A stretch of 64,000 bases of DNA from Clostridiaceae bacterium (GTDB taxonomy: Bacteria; Bacillota; Clostridia; DSM-8532), in assembly GCA_012840245.1 (NCBI GenBank), contig DULR01000017.1, positions 46,612 to 110,611 on the forward strand, given 5' to 3'. Shown one piece after another: positions 8,172 to 17,633 of the stretch. The number at the start of each line of letters is the position of its first letter. Position 1 is the first letter of the stretch. The notes under the pieces are model-generated. The model made no database searches, was not told the origin of the DNA, and saw only the letters and a program-made list of their open reading frames with translations. The translations under genes were made by a program, and so were the position numbers.

Positions 8172-9053
8172 TTAAACTTCTTTATTTCTGAACAGCTTCT
8201 GAACGATGATCGTTATGATCACGCATATCACTACAAATACCAGTGAGATGGCGTTCGCATAACCATATTTTTTCGCATTGAAGGCCTGAGTGTACAGATA
8301 ATTCGCAACGAACTGGGTCTTTGTCCCCGGTCCGCCGTTGGTCATTATGAAGATCGGCTCCATCTGTTTCAATGAAGCTGTTATAGCTATCGAAATATTA
8401 ACGAAAATAACAGGTTTGAGCATGGGCAATGTAACTTTTACAAACTGCTGCCATGCGTTGGCTCCGTCTATCCTGGAAGCCTCGTACAATTCATCGGGTA
8501 CGCCCTTGATACCCGAATAATAAATCAAAAATGCATAGCCAAATCCCTGCCACATTATGACAAAGATAACCGAACCCAGGGCGATATTCGGGTTCCCCAG
8601 CCAGTCACGTTTGAGAAAACCTAAATTGACCAGCTCCAAAAATTTATTTACAAGACCATAGCTGGAATTGAACAGGTTCACCCACATCTTTGATGTTATA
8701 ACGATCGAAATAACGCACGGAATAAAAAATACCGCTCTGAAAAACGTTTCAAGCCTGCCCTTCAGCTTATCTACCGCTATTGCATAGAACATTGCGATCG
8801 GGTGTTGTATAAAAACCGTGGCAGCAGCCAGCAATGCCGCATTCAGAAGAGATGTCCTGAACACCTTGTCATTGAATATTACCGTTTTATAATTTTCTGC
8901 TCCTACAAAATTATACTCGCCTATTCCCTTCCAATCGGTCATACCATAGAAAAAGCTTTTCACGATAGGGAAAAGTACCGCAAACGAAAAAACCAGTAGA
9001 CCAGGAAAGACAAGCATAAATATTGTGCTTTTCCTTCGTCTGATTAGATCCAT
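8172..9053 (-). CDS. CUT1 sugar ABC importer permease (MalF/LacF-like), second system
   Basis: 293 aa from the ATG at 9053, preceded by AGGGGG. The longer frame from a TTG at 9095 is unsupported. Six predicted membrane helices, first at about 10-32 (IFMLVFPGLLVFSFAVLFPI), and EAA motif YEASRIDGANAWQQFVKVTL at about 190-210. It lies 88 bp after the binding-protein gene. It pairs with the 7287 product to form the channel of a sugar importer whose substrate is unknown. Confidence 0.85.
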   Translation of the reverse strand: MDLIRRRKSTIFMLVFPGLLVFSFAVLFPIVKSFFYGMTDWKGIGEYNFVGAENYKTVIFNDKVFRTSLLNAALLAAATVFIQHPIAMFYAIAVDKLKGRLETFFRAVFFIPCVISIVITSKMWVNLFNSSYGLVNKFLELVNLGFLKRDWLGNPNIALGSVIFVIMWQGFGYAFLIYYSGIKGVPDELYEASRIDGANAWQQFVKVTLPMLKPVIFVNISIAITASLKQMEPIFIMTNGGPGTKTQFVANYLYTQAFNAKKYGYANAISLVFVVICVIITIIVQKLFRNKEV

Positions 9054-9141
9054 ACTGCTGTCCCCCTGCAAGATTTTTTTCCTGAAATGATCCAATATTG
9101 TCTGAGCAGGGTCTTCGCCCTGCTCAGACGTGATAGTTCAA

Positions 9142-10494
9142 TTATTTTGCAGCTGCTTCGTCAAGTTTGCTCAGGAATTCGTCGATTGAAACGGCACCTG
9201 CCGAGAACTCCTGGATAATGTTCTCAACGTCAGATTTCCATTCACCGGGTTTGAAGTCGTTCCAGGGTGTACCGCTCATCGATGTGGCAGTATTGAGGAT
9301 ATTTGTTACACCTTTCTGGAGTATGTTCTCATTGCCTGTCAGATATGATGAGTAGTTCTGGCCAGGCACAACAAGTCCTTCCTGCCATCCGATCTTAGCC
9401 CAGTTATCGGGATGCATCATGTAGTTGAGCAGCTTGATGGCTTCTTCTTTTACGGGTGAAGATGCAGATACTGCGTAGCCGCCGCCGTTCCATGCCACGA
9501 TGTCGGTTGCTTTGCCCTTACCATCTTCAACCACAGGGAACGGGATCAGATCTACATTCTTTCTGAAGCTTTCGGAGTTGTCAGGATTGCTTGCCATACC
9601 GACTTCCCATGCTCCCATGTAGAACATGGCTGCCTGTTCCTGCAGGAAGAGGTTCATGGCTGCGCCATAATCGGCCGATATGAACGAATCCTGGAAAAGA
9701 CCGGCGTCTATAAGGCCTTTATACAACTCTGCCGCTTTTCTGATATCCGGATCGGATGCGAAGTTGGTATCGCCCTTTGATGCGTTGTAAATGGTGCGCT
9801 GATTTCCGCTGACTTTTAGCAGCAGATCCTGGAAGAACAGGTTGAGTATCCATTTGTCCTTGCCGTTGATGGTAAGAGGCTGAATGCCTTTTTCTCTGAA
9901 TGCTCTTGCAGCATCCAAAAGCTCATTGTATGTAGTGGGTATTTTGACGCCGTTTGCTTCAAACATTCCCTTGTTGATGTACAGTGTAGTCATGTCCTGG
10001 TTTCTGGGAAGTCCATAAAGTTTTCCGTTGTAGCTGAAGTCTGTAGTTGCGCCTTCGAAGAATCCGTAATCCTTGTAGTCATCGGGGTTCAGTTCGGCAA
10101 CATATCCTTTTTCCATAACTGCTTCAAGGAATGAAGGCTGTCCCCATACGCTGAGGAAATCAGGCAAATTATTACCTGCCACATATGACTGGAATTTCTG
10201 CTTGTAAGGCTCATCCTGAAGCGCTTCCACTTTTATCGTCACATGCGGATTTTCTTTCACGTAGTTGTCCAGCAGCATTTGCTCAAGCTTGCCCTGACCG
10301 GCCGAACGGTCTGAAAGGTTCGTGAACACATTGATCGTTACAGGATCTTTTCCGGGTTCGCTCGACGGACTCTGGCTTGCTGCCGGTGAAGAAGTTCCTG
10401 GTGTATTCGTTGTTTCTTTCCCGCCACAAGCTGCAAGACTGACCAGAATAGCTATCATAGTCAGAAAAACGAGCACTTTTTTAAAAGTTTTCAT
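9142..10494 (-). CDS. Sugar-binding lipoprotein of the second CUT1 importer
   Basis: 450 aa. The lipoprotein signal has lipobox LAA-C at about residue 23, then a Ser/Pro/Thr linker and a family 1 solute-binding domain (ITVNVFTNLS-type first strand, DMTTLYINKGMFEANG, MFYMGAWEVG). GGAGGAG lies 6-10 bases before the ATG. It is the first gene of the operon and faces the sensor kinase gene across a 250-bp intergenic region. No LacI-type operator like those at 1771, 1901 and 7041 is visible in that gap, which suggests different control, probably by the adjacent AraC-type response regulator. Confidence 0.85.
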   Translation of the reverse strand: MKTFKKVLVFLTMIAILVSLAACGGKETTNTPGTSSPAASQSPSSEPGKDPVTINVFTNLSDRSAGQGKLEQMLLDNYVKENPHVTIKVEALQDEPYKQKFQSYVAGNNLPDFLSVWGQPSFLEAVMEKGYVAELNPDDYKDYGFFEGATTDFSYNGKLYGLPRNQDMTTLYINKGMFEANGVKIPTTYNELLDAARAFREKGIQPLTINGKDKWILNLFFQDLLLKVSGNQRTIYNASKGDTNFASDPDIRKAAELYKGLIDAGLFQDSFISADYGAAMNLFLQEQAAMFYMGAWEVGMASNPDNSESFRKNVDLIPFPVVEDGKGKATDIVAWNGGGYAVSASSPVKEEAIKLLNYMMHPDNWAKIGWQEGLVVPGQNYSSYLTGNENILQKGVTNILNTATSMSGTPWNDFKPGEWKSDVENIIQEFSAGAVSIDEFLSKLDEAAAK

Positions 10495-10589
10495 TTCGAA
10501 CTCCTCCTTGAAATTACTTAATTTTGGTAGCTACACTGTTAATATAGCATCTTCAGTGTTCATTATAAGTAGACAAATTTTTAAAATGG

Positions 10590-10618
10590 TTTTCTATTTT
10601 TATACATTGTGCTATACT
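10590..10618 (+). promoter_or_regulatory. Promoter of the two-component operon
   Basis: TTTTCT (10590-10595), 17 bp, TATACT (10613-10618) with TGC before the -10 (extended -10). The leader to the kinase start is about 120 nt. Confidence 0.5.
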
Positions 10619-10745
10619 TACGTTATAAGATTTTCCCATTTCATGAAAATGACTATAAGCGAAAGCTTTCTATATAACAGTTTTCTTATATATCGGGTAT
10701 CGTCCCAGCAGATTTTACACAGGACATGTTTCGCAGAGGTTGGCT

Positions 10746-12608
10746 ATGATTCAGGCTTTTTTCAATAAAATAAAGGTCTCTTTCATGAACTTGAGCATAA
10801 GAAGCAAATTAATAATAGCCAATTGCATCATCATCTCGATCGTTGCTTTTTCCATAGGCATCACAGCCTATTCCCTTTATCGCCAGACCGTTACGAACCG
10901 CCTGTCCACTGTCAATTTAAGAGATCTGAAACAGGTAGCCAACAGCATAGATTATCTGCAGAAAGACATTATAGAGCTTTCCAATTTCATAGCGTCCGAT
11001 TACACTGTCCAGAAAGCCATTTCATACTCTCCCGAAGAGCTGATCATGGCCATCCAGGAACAGAGCTACGTCAGGTATCTTATCAACAACCTGCTCATAT
11101 CAAAGGAATATGTAAGTTTTATAAGCGTCATCGCCGGCAACGGTTTCAGCCATTATGCCGCTTCTGACAGAAGCTTCGGTATACCGACATTTCAGATGCT
11201 AAGCGAGACCGAATACTACAAGAAGGCTTATGACGGCAAGGGTTCCCCCTTATGGGCATATCTCCCCATAGACAACACCGACTATATAACCAGCAATAAA
11301 GGCAATAAAATAATCATGTTCAGGACCCTGCTCAAGATGAACGATTATTCCACCAAAGGATTCATAATGATATCCATCAATCTTGACAAACTTAAAGAAA
11401 TATACAGGAGCATGCTGGAAATCGATCAAAGCACTCTGATCCTGCTTGATGAAAATGGCCTCCCCATTTTTTATGACACCAATAAGCCTACCGATCCGGG
11501 TTTCAACGGTGTCAGCGATATTTTGGACAGTATACCCGAAAAAGCTTTAAATGACGGCGAAGGCACAGAGATCTTCACTTACAACGGCAAACAGCTTCTT
11601 TTGACCTTCGCGCCACTCAAGAATGTCAGCTGGAAGCTTGTAAATATTGTTCCTTTGCAGAATTTTGCGGTCAATGTCCAGTTCATACCTGTAATCGTCA
11701 TTATAGTTCTGGTATTCGCTCTGTTTCTCGGCTTTTACTTTACGACCTTCACCTCTTCCATGCTGATAAAGCCCATCAAAAACCTTCTTGCATCGATGAC
11801 CCGTGTTAAGCAGGGCAATTTTAAGGAAACTGTCCGGGTCAAGTACAACGATGAGGTCGGAGAGCTTTGCCTGCACTATAACGATATGATAGCCAACATC
11901 AACAGGCTGCTGAATCAGGTCTATACTCTTGAGATCGAGGAGAAGATCGCAGAGCTTAAGGCACTCCAGGCACAGATAAATCCCCACTTTTTGTATAATA
12001 CCCTTGACACTATCTACTGGAAAGCGGTATCGGGCGATAACAAAAGTGTCCAGGAAATGATCCACGCTCTGTCCAAACTGTTCCGACTTGCCCTCAACGT
12101 GGGCAAGGATTTTCTGTACGTGCGTCAGGAGAGAGAGCTCATCAGCTACTACCTGCTGCTGCAGGAAAAGAGGTATAAAAACAAGCTGGTTTATAACCTG
12201 GATTTCAGCCCCAACATCCTTTATTATCAGATACCCAAGCTGATTCTCCAGCCGTTTGTGGAAAATGCCATCGTTCACGGTATCGAGACCGAGGATAAAC
12301 CCACCAATGTAGACATACTGGGATTCATGGATGATGAAAGACTTCATTTCATAATCCGGGATAACGGGAAAGGCATGCCGCAGGAAGTTCTGGACAAACT
12401 GCTCAATCCTCAGATCGACGCAAACAGCACTCCCGACAGAGGCGGCTATGGTATCAAGAATGTAATAAACCGTCTGTCCATTTATTATGGCAGTAAATAT
12501 TCGATAGATATAAAAAGCGAGCTGGGAAATGGCACCGAGATCGATATCTTCATACCGCAGACACCCGAAATCAATATAGAGAAAGGAAATCTGAAGGGCT
12601 ATGTATAA
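10746..12608 (+). CDS. Sensor histidine kinase, YesM/LytS-type
   Basis: 620 aa from the ATG at 10746 (GAGGT 6 nt upstream; the frame opens with a TTG at 10740). Membrane helices at about 20-45 and 305-327 enclose a roughly 260-residue extracytoplasmic sensor region. A HAMP domain follows (about 330-382), then the His_kinase domain with NPHFLYNTL, phospho-acceptor His414, and a C-terminal ATPase with N-box NAIVHGIE and G-boxes DNGKGMP and GGYGIKNV. Kinases of this class usually sense extracellular carbohydrates or cell-wall compounds and act on AraC-type regulators. Its stop overlaps the regulator gene by 8 bp. The divergent sugar importer is the likely target. The binding protein may act as co-sensor, as proposed for similar systems, which is inference here. 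Confidence 0.9.
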   Translation: MIQAFFNKIKVSFMNLSIRSKLIIANCIIISIVAFSIGITAYSLYRQTVTNRLSTVNLRDLKQVANSIDYLQKDIIELSNFIASDYTVQKAISYSPEELIMAIQEQSYVRYLINNLLISKEYVSFISVIAGNGFSHYAASDRSFGIPTFQMLSETEYYKKAYDGKGSPLWAYLPIDNTDYITSNKGNKIIMFRTLLKMNDYSTKGFIMISINLDKLKEIYRSMLEIDQSTLILLDENGLPIFYDTNKPTDPGFNGVSDILDSIPEKALNDGEGTEIFTYNGKQLLLTFAPLKNVSWKLVNIVPLQNFAVNVQFIPVIVIIVLVFALFLGFYFTTFTSSMLIKPIKNLLASMTRVKQGNFKETVRVKYNDEVGELCLHYNDMIANINRLLNQVYTLEIEEKIAELKALQAQINPHFLYNTLDTIYWKAVSGDNKSVQEMIHALSKLFRLALNVGKDFLYVRQERELISYYLLLQEKRYKNKLVYNLDFSPNILYYQIPKLILQPFVENAIVHGIETEDKPTNVDILGFMDDERLHFIIRDNGKGMPQEVLDKLLNPQIDANSTPDRGGYGIKNVINRLSIYYGSKYSIDIKSELGNGTEIDIFIPQTPEINIEKGNLKGYV

Positions 12609-14205
12609 ACTTGCTATTATCGATGATGAACATGAGCATGTGAACGGCGTGAAGGACTATATCCCCTGGGAAAGATACGAAATCGAGGTATGCGGAGTTG
12701 CGTATAACGGAAGGGACGGGCTTGAGCTTATAAAGGAATGTCGCCCTGAGATCGCTCTCGTAGACATTCAGATGCCATTCATCGACGGTCTGTCCCTTAT
12801 AGAGGAAGTGAACAAACTCGGAATAAACACACAGATGATCATAATGAGCGGACATGATGATTTCGAATACGCCAGACAGGCCATAAAACTCAAGGCCAGC
12901 AATTATCTTCTTAAGCCTTGTTCTGCCGAAGAGATCATCCAGGCGGTGCTGAAGGCAAAAAACACCTATCTGGAAGAATCGAACAAAAAAAGTCTGATAG
13001 AGCAGTACCAGTCTGTTTTCCCGCAGTACATAAACCTTCTGAAGGAGAAGTTCCTGATAAGCCTTCTGGATAACAACCTTCAAAACCCTTCATCCTTTTT
13101 CAGGGATATCTCAAGCTATGGGATCAACCTGACAGACAACCCCTGCTGTGCCGCTGTATTCAGGCTGGAGGACAAGGACAGGCTTTACACCCAAAGCACC
13201 AGCAGAGAATTCGACTTTCTGATAATAAGCATCATAGAAGAGATAAAAAAGGTCTCTGCAGACAAATATCCGTTTGAACTGGTCATTAAGGGCAATGACA
13301 TCGTCCTGTTATCTTCAGGCGAACTGGCCGATTATGAAGCGTTCGTAGTCTATATCCAGAAAATATACCACAGACTGTCTGAGGTCTTTGAATACCAGTT
13401 CACCGTAGGTATAGGGCAGGTGGTCTCTACTCCTCTTTTTATACATAAATCATACAGCCAGGCTTTGGCTGTCCTGGAAAACAGCATTTTTTTAGGCGAG
13501 AAAAAAGTAGTCGTCTATGACGACAGGATCCTGGAAGAAAGCTTCCATTATCTTTATCCCTTCAATGAAGAGAAAAAGCTCCTGCATGCCATTGAGGCGG
13601 GAGATGTCTCAGCCATAAGGGAAGAAGTAGACAACTTTTTTGCTACCTTTGAACAGTGCTCCAACATAGACAACAATATACTGAAGAAGATAGGAATAAC
13701 GCTTTTGAACAGCATGATGAGGTTCTGCTCCGAAAAAAATCTGTACAACGATGCTTTGCACCAGCTGATTTTCAGCAGCTTCGACAAGATCATCAAAGCC
13801 GTGTCCTTCGAATCCATGAAGGCTGAAATAAATAGAACCATTGACAAAATAATCGAGCATATCCATAGTACTGCGCCAATAAACAAGCTGGTCCAGCTTG
13901 CCCTCAACTATATCCATCAGAACTATGCCCGTGAAATAAGCCTGAAAACAGTGGCTGATGAGCTTTTCATCTCGGCATCATATTTAAGCTTTCTTTTCAA
14001 ACAGGAGCTCAAAAAGAATTTCGTGGATTATCTCAACAATTACAGGATCAACATTGCAAGGGAGTTATTCAAGGATCCCAGGCTCAAGAGCTATGAGATA
14101 GCATACCAGGTCGGTTTCCAGGACGAAAAATACTTCTACAAGCTGTTCAAGAAATACACTGGTCTTACTCCTTCCCAGTACAGGGAAAGCGTTCAGGTTT
14201 TTTGA
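12601..14205 (+). CDS. AraC-type response regulator, YesN-like
   Basis: 534 aa. The receiver domain (1-125) has the acidic pair DDEHE at the N-terminus, phospho-acceptor Asp55 in VDIQMPFIDG and Lys105 in LLKPCS. A central region of about 280 residues (130-420) has no recognised catalytic motif and is typical for this class. The C-terminus (about 430-530) holds two helix-turn-helix motifs of the AraC family, ending with the signature YFYKLFKKYTGLTPSQYR. The start overlaps the kinase stop by 8 bp, so translation is coupled. It probably activates the importer operon at 7287-10494 on the other side of the kinase. No binding site can be assigned by eye. Confidence 0.9.
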   Translation: MYKLAIIDDEHEHVNGVKDYIPWERYEIEVCGVAYNGRDGLELIKECRPEIALVDIQMPFIDGLSLIEEVNKLGINTQMIIMSGHDDFEYARQAIKLKASNYLLKPCSAEEIIQAVLKAKNTYLEESNKKSLIEQYQSVFPQYINLLKEKFLISLLDNNLQNPSSFFRDISSYGINLTDNPCCAAVFRLEDKDRLYTQSTSREFDFLIISIIEEIKKVSADKYPFELVIKGNDIVLLSSGELADYEAFVVYIQKIYHRLSEVFEYQFTVGIGQVVSTPLFIHKSYSQALAVLENSIFLGEKKVVVYDDRILEESFHYLYPFNEEKKLLHAIEAGDVSAIREEVDNFFATFEQCSNIDNNILKKIGITLLNSMMRFCSEKNLYNDALHQLIFSSFDKIIKAVSFESMKAEINRTIDKIIEHIHSTAPINKLVQLALNYIHQNYAREISLKTVADELFISASYLSFLFKQELKKNFVDYLNNYRINIARELFKDPRLKSYEIAYQVGFQDEKYFYKLFKKYTGLTPSQYRESVQVF

Positions 14206-14495
14206 TCAAAAAATCAGACCAATTATAGGGCTGTCTTAGAAGTCTATTTTATGACATGCTGTTCGGGGATGAACTGCCTTCCACAGAAGCAGTTGAATGT
14301 TGTAATGAGAACAGTGCAGCTCGAGATTCACATGCTCTGGACAGTGCGAAAATTTCGCACTGCGATTGCCAGCGACCTCGTGAGATCAAACTTGAGCATT
14401 AACAACTTCCTGCGACGAGGACAGCAGGAAGATCTGAACAGCATGGCAACATATTGTTTTGAGACATACTCTGTTCATAATTTGTATGGAATATA
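14206..14495. other. Intergenic region with a 21-bp palindrome
   Basis: No gene is supported. The only ORF of note (14251-14499) lacks a ribosome site and protein-like composition. CAGTGCGAAA-A-TTTCGCACTG (14342-14362) is a perfect palindrome with one central base, not followed by a T run, so it is not an obvious terminator. Confidence 0.5.
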
Positions 14496-14534
14496 TTGAC
14501 ATATGTTTTCTTGCATGATATCATTATGATATCA
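14496..14534 (+). promoter_or_regulatory. Promoter with overlapping palindromic operator, SPFH/RHH operon
   Basis: TTGACA (14496-14501), 17 bp, TATCAT (14519-14524). The -10 lies inside a perfect 19-bp palindrome, TGATATCAT-T-ATGATATCA (14516-14534). A repressor here would block polymerase directly. The ribbon-helix-helix protein encoded by the second gene is the natural candidate. Confidence 0.7.
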
Positions 14535-14565
14535 GTTTAGTATTGTACTGATAAGGAGGTTTTAT

Positions 14566-15582
14566 ATGGAAGCCAAATATACTCAGGAGATAGAATTGAA
14601 AGCAAAAAACGGTATGGGTATGCTTATACTGAGTATCTTTCTCCTGATTGCATCGATTGCCGTGATAATATGGGGAGCAATACTCATGAGCGGCAGCAGG
14701 CTGGCAACGTTAGGTACCATCATGTTCATCCTTGGACTTGTCTACCTGTGCCTGAGCTGGATCCCGTTTATGGGACTTAAAATTCTCAAACCCCAGGAAG
14801 CCCTTGTTCTCACTTTGTTCGGAAAATACATCGGTACGTTGAAAGGAGAAGGATTCTTCTTTGTAAATCCTTTCGTTTCTGCAGTCAATCCGACTGTCGG
14901 GCGCGGTGCCGCAACAAGTACCGAGGATCAGAATCCGTTTTTCCAGTATAACAGCCAGACCGGCAACGTCAACGTCAACCTCTACAATCAGAAGAAAACC
15001 ATATCCCTTAAAGCCATGACCCTTAACAATAACAAGCAAAAAATAAACGATGCTCTCGGAAATCCTGTGGAAGTGGGAGTCGTAGTTATCTGGCGCGTCG
15101 TAAATACTGCGAAGGCAGTATTCAATGTAGACAATTACAAAGCTTTTCTGTCCATACAATGCGACTCTGCATTAAGGAATATTGTAAGACTTTATCCATA
15201 TGATAAGTCTGATATCGGAGAGGAAATGACCCTGAGAGGCAGCAGCCAGGAAGTTGCCGATAAACTTAAGGCCGAACTCCAGTCAAGAGCCGATATAGCC
15301 GGTCTGGAGATCATCGAGGCCCGAATCACGCATCTTGCCTACGCTCCCGAAATAGCTGCCGCCATGCTCCAAAGGCAGCAGGCTTCTGCTATAATCGACG
15401 CCAGAAAGATGATCGTCGACGGAGCGGTAGGAATGGTCGAGATGGCACTCAGCAGGCTGAATGAGACCGGTATCGTCAATCTTGACGAAGAGAGGAAAGC
15501 GGCAATGGTAAGCAATCTTCTTGTTGTGCTCTGCGGCAACAAAGACGCACAGCCGGTCGTTAACAGCGGGTCGATTTATTGA
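14566..15582 (+). CDS. SPFH/Band-7 domain membrane protein
   Basis: 338 aa, start preceded by AAGGAGG. Two hydrophobic segments at about 18-45 and 52-75 are followed by a short loop and an SPFH (stomatin/prohibitin/flotillin) domain from about 80 to 260, recognisable from [27 protein letters not shown] and the Ala/Gln-rich helix [18 protein letters not shown]. Such proteins oligomerise on membranes and scaffold other proteins. No catalytic role is known for this type. The gene is coupled (TGATG) to a small ribbon-helix-helix protein, a pairing that I recall from other Firmicutes genomes but cannot verify here. Expression is probably controlled through the palindrome over its promoter. Confidence 0.85.
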   Translation: MEAKYTQEIELKAKNGMGMLILSIFLLIASIAVIIWGAILMSGSRLATLGTIMFILGLVYLCLSWIPFMGLKILKPQEALVLTLFGKYIGTLKGEGFFFVNPFVSAVNPTVGRGAATSTEDQNPFFQYNSQTGNVNVNLYNQKKTISLKAMTLNNNKQKINDALGNPVEVGVVVIWRVVNTAKAVFNVDNYKAFLSIQCDSALRNIVRLYPYDKSDIGEEMTLRGSSQEVADKLKAELQSRADIAGLEIIEARITHLAYAPEIAAAMLQRQQASAIIDARKMIVDGAVGMVEMALSRLNETGIVNLDEERKAAMVSNLLVVLCGNKDAQPVVNSGSIY

Positions 15583-15767
15583 TGCCTATGGATAAGAAAG
15601 CTGATCAGGAAAAAAAGCAAGTACTGCTGCGCCTGTCCCCCACATTATGGAAGGAGCTTGCAGCGTGGGCTGAGGATGAATTCCGCTCCATAAACGGGCA
15701 GATCGAGTATTTGCTCACCGAATGCGTCAGAAAACGGAAAAAGATATCTTCAGAAAAATCCGATTAA
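15582..15767 (+). CDS. Arc-type ribbon-helix-helix DNA-binding protein
   Basis: 61 aa from the ATG at 15582, whose A is the last base of the SPFH stop codon (TGATG). A second ATG two codons on is possible. After a charged N-terminus, [20 protein letters not shown] is a beta strand plus first helix and [20 protein letters not shown] is the second helix, the Arc/MetJ fold with its typical basic strand. The C-terminus is Lys/Ser-rich. It is probably a dimeric repressor of its own operon acting on the palindrome at 14516-14534 (inference). RHH antitoxins are an alternative, but the partner is a membrane scaffold rather than a toxin-sized protein. Confidence 0.75.
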   Translation: MPMDKKADQEKKQVLLRLSPTLWKELAAWAEDEFRSINGQIEYLLTECVRKRKKISSEKSD

Positions 15768-15768
15768 T

Positions 15769-15805
15769 AAATGTGCAGAAGGGACGATCCTTTCTGCACA
15801 TTTTT
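15769..15805 (+). terminator. Terminator of the SPFH/RHH operon
   Basis: AAATGTGCAGAAGG and CCTTTCTGCACATTT form a nearly perfect stem, followed by TTTT. It lies just after the RHH stop. Confidence 0.8.
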
Positions 15806-15812
15806 ATTAAAA

Positions 15813-16099
15813 CGATTAATAAACGTAAATTTCTACTGCGAAGCCAAGCTATGTCATTCTGAGGAGAAGCGACATAAAGTCGCTGCGACGAAGAATCTTT
15901 TATAGATCCTTCGACTTCGCTGCACTTCGCTCAGGATGACGCGGGTTATGCGCTGGAGAAGCCTCATGGCCTGACTATGTCATTCTGAACGGAACGAAGT
16001 GTAGTGAAGAATCTTTAAAAGATCCTTCGACTTCGCTCAGGATGACGCAGTAAGGCTAAGCAGCGGAAAACCCTGCTTATAATTTGCATTAATAAAAAT
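15813..16099. repeat. Fold-back repeat element, double copy
   Basis: Two cores of the tcattctga...gaagaatctt...aggatgac hairpin lie in tandem (15853-15940 and 15978-16046). The outer ends resemble ATTAAT(a)-type termini also seen at 46444 and 52092. The right flank (taaggcta...gcggaaaaccc...tttgcattaat) matches the flanks of the copies at 46371 and 52092. It fills the gap between the convergent RHH and TlpA genes. No ORF is supported. Confidence 0.7.
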
Positions 16100-16114
16100 G
16101 TTCACGGGCGAGGA

Positions 16115-16135
16115 GTCGGGGACGCCGTCCCCGAC
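16115..16135. repeat. GGGGACG-type palindrome
   Basis: GTCGGGGACG-C-CGTCCCCGAC is a perfect palindrome with a single central base. It belongs to the GGGGACGG-core REP-like family and lies 29 bp after the TlpA gene end, where it could also stall transcription. Confidence 0.6.
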
Positions 16136-16163
16136 AACGTATCCATCAAATTACACGAAATTA

Positions 16164-16823
16164 TTATTTTCCCAGAATCAATGAAATGCCGTATCTTAAT
16201 GTCTCCTCATCTATCCCTCCGGTTATGCCTCCGATGACGTATCCGTCCCTGTCGATGAACAGGGTGCTCGGTATTGACCTGATTCCGTAGGTTATGGCCG
16301 CATCCTGCTGTGTATCAAAGAGAACCGTGAAGGTAAATCCATTCTCCTCGATGAATTTCTTCCCTGATTCAACAGTTTCCCTGCTTCCTTCGGCCAGATC
16401 GACCATCAGGAACAAAAGCTCATCTTTTTCAAACTCTTCGGACACCTTGTTGAAATGAGGCATCTCCTCCCTGCATGGAGGGCACCAGCTTGCCCAGAAG
16501 TTTAAAACGATAGGTGTTCCAAAAAAGTCAGAGAGCCTGACCTCGTTGCCGTCATAATCCACGACCGTAAAATCTGGAGCTTTGATTTTTTTCTCCGGCT
16601 CATCATCACCTGGTGTTTCTGTTTCTGTATCAGGGGTATTGTCAGTTCCGGCACCTGGACTCAGGGACTCGGAGGCCAGGGTTTCGGTTTTAGTAGAATC
16701 AGCAACGTCATTGCGCCCCGGAGCCCTATAGTTTTTACTCAGGTAATCATAGCCCACGACCGCTGCCGCAATAAATATCACAAAACCTAAAATGTACAGC
16801 AATAATTTTAATTTCTGATTCAT
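16164..16823 (-). CDS. Membrane-anchored TlpA/ResA-type thiol-disulfide oxidoreductase
   Basis: 219 aa. Residues 8-25 form a signal anchor. A Thr/Ser/Glu/Pro-rich linker (about 35-80) leads to a thioredoxin-fold domain with active site WCPPC (Cys114, Cys117) and the cis-Pro region SIPSTLFIDRDG. It would act outside the membrane as a reductant or isomerase of protein thiols. It lies 16 bp after ccdA on the same strand, and CcdA-type proteins pass electrons across the membrane to such thioredoxins. No cytochrome c genes are in the window, so a role in cytochrome maturation is not shown. Confidence 0.88.
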   Translation of the reverse strand: MNQKLKLLLYILGFVIFIAAAVVGYDYLSKNYRAPGRNDVADSTKTETLASESLSPGAGTDNTPDTETETPGDDEPEKKIKAPDFTVVDYDGNEVRLSDFFGTPIVLNFWASWCPPCREEMPHFNKVSEEFEKDELLFLMVDLAEGSRETVESGKKFIEENGFTFTVLFDTQQDAAITYGIRSIPSTLFIDRDGYVIGGITGGIDEETLRYGISLILGK

Positions 16824-16839
16824 CCTGCTTTCTCCCTTA

Positions 16840-17508
16840 TCAAAACGATAAAAGTCCTATAACTTTTCCCAGATACCCTGTCATCATGGCTATACCCAGA
16901 ATTATAAGCATGATTCCGGACACAAGGTTGATGGTCCTATAGTTGCGTTTGATAAAATCAAATACGCTCTTCAGTTTGTCCAGAATCAGCGCAGATGCCA
17001 TAAAAGGAAGACCAAGGCCTGTTGAGAAGCTGAGCAGCATAAGTATCCCCTTATGGCTTTCCTGGGAAGATGCGGCAAGCATCAGAGCTGAGCCCAAAAA
17101 TGTTCCTACACATGGAGACCAGCCTACGGAAAAGACTACCCCGAACAGCAGCGAGGACAAAAATCCTGGTTCTGACAGACTTTTGCCGGTACGACCATGA
17201 TTTTTATTGAGTATTGATATATTTATGATCCCTGTATAGTTCAGGCCAAGGAGCACGATAACTCCTCCGGCCACAATATTCACCCATTTTGAATATCTGA
17301 CGAGAAAGCTTCCAAAGAATCCCGCAAATGCGCCCAACAGGACAAACACAGTGGTAAAGCCCAGCACAAATCCCAGGGCGTTTACAAGCGTCCTTTTCTT
17401 ATCCTCTGTCCCCCCTGCGAAATATGAAACATATACAGGCAACAGAGGCAGCATGCACGGTGATACGAATGCTATGATCCCCTCGAGAAAGGTTATAAGA
17501 TAGTCCAT
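16840..17508 (-). CDS. ccdA: CcdA-type transmembrane thiol-electron carrier
   Basis: 222 aa from the ATG at 17508, which has GGAG 6 bases upstream. A start at 17520 lacks a ribosome site. Six predicted membrane helices. The conserved cysteine pair is at SPCMLPLLPVY (helix 1) and GWSPCVGTFLG (helix 4), with flanking prolines as in the DsbD/CcdA family. It moves reducing equivalents from cytoplasmic thioredoxin to an extracytoplasmic partner, here the TlpA-like protein immediately downstream. Confidence 0.88.
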   Translation of the reverse strand: MDYLITFLEGIIAFVSPCMLPLLPVYVSYFAGGTEDKKRTLVNALGFVLGFTTVFVLLGAFAGFFGSFLVRYSKWVNIVAGGVIVLLGLNYTGIINISILNKNHGRTGKSLSEPGFLSSLLFGVVFSVGWSPCVGTFLGSALMLAASSQESHKGILMLLSFSTGLGLPFMASALILDKLKSVFDFIKRNYRTINLVSGIMLIILGIAMMTGYLGKVIGLLSF

Positions 17509-17633
17509 ACTCCGCTCCATTAACGTAAATTAAATTAATATAATAATTTTAATATATTTCTTGCCGGGATTCTGTAATAAAATCACATTTGATTTTTGAA
17601 CATTGTAACCTGTAACTCATCCTTAGTGCAGAG

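Noticed and set aside
11547..12347. 266-codon antisense ORF inside the sensor kinase gene
   Set aside because: It is the shadow of a strongly conserved kinase frame. The kinase motifs are on the plus strand.
14195..14210. TTTTTTGATCAAAAAA as a terminator
   Set aside because: It lies within the last codons of the regulator and is only AT pairs around GATC, too weak for a terminator.
14251..14499. 82-codon ORF after the response regulator gene
   Set aside because: No ribosome site, no domain, and it runs into the promoter of the SPFH operon.
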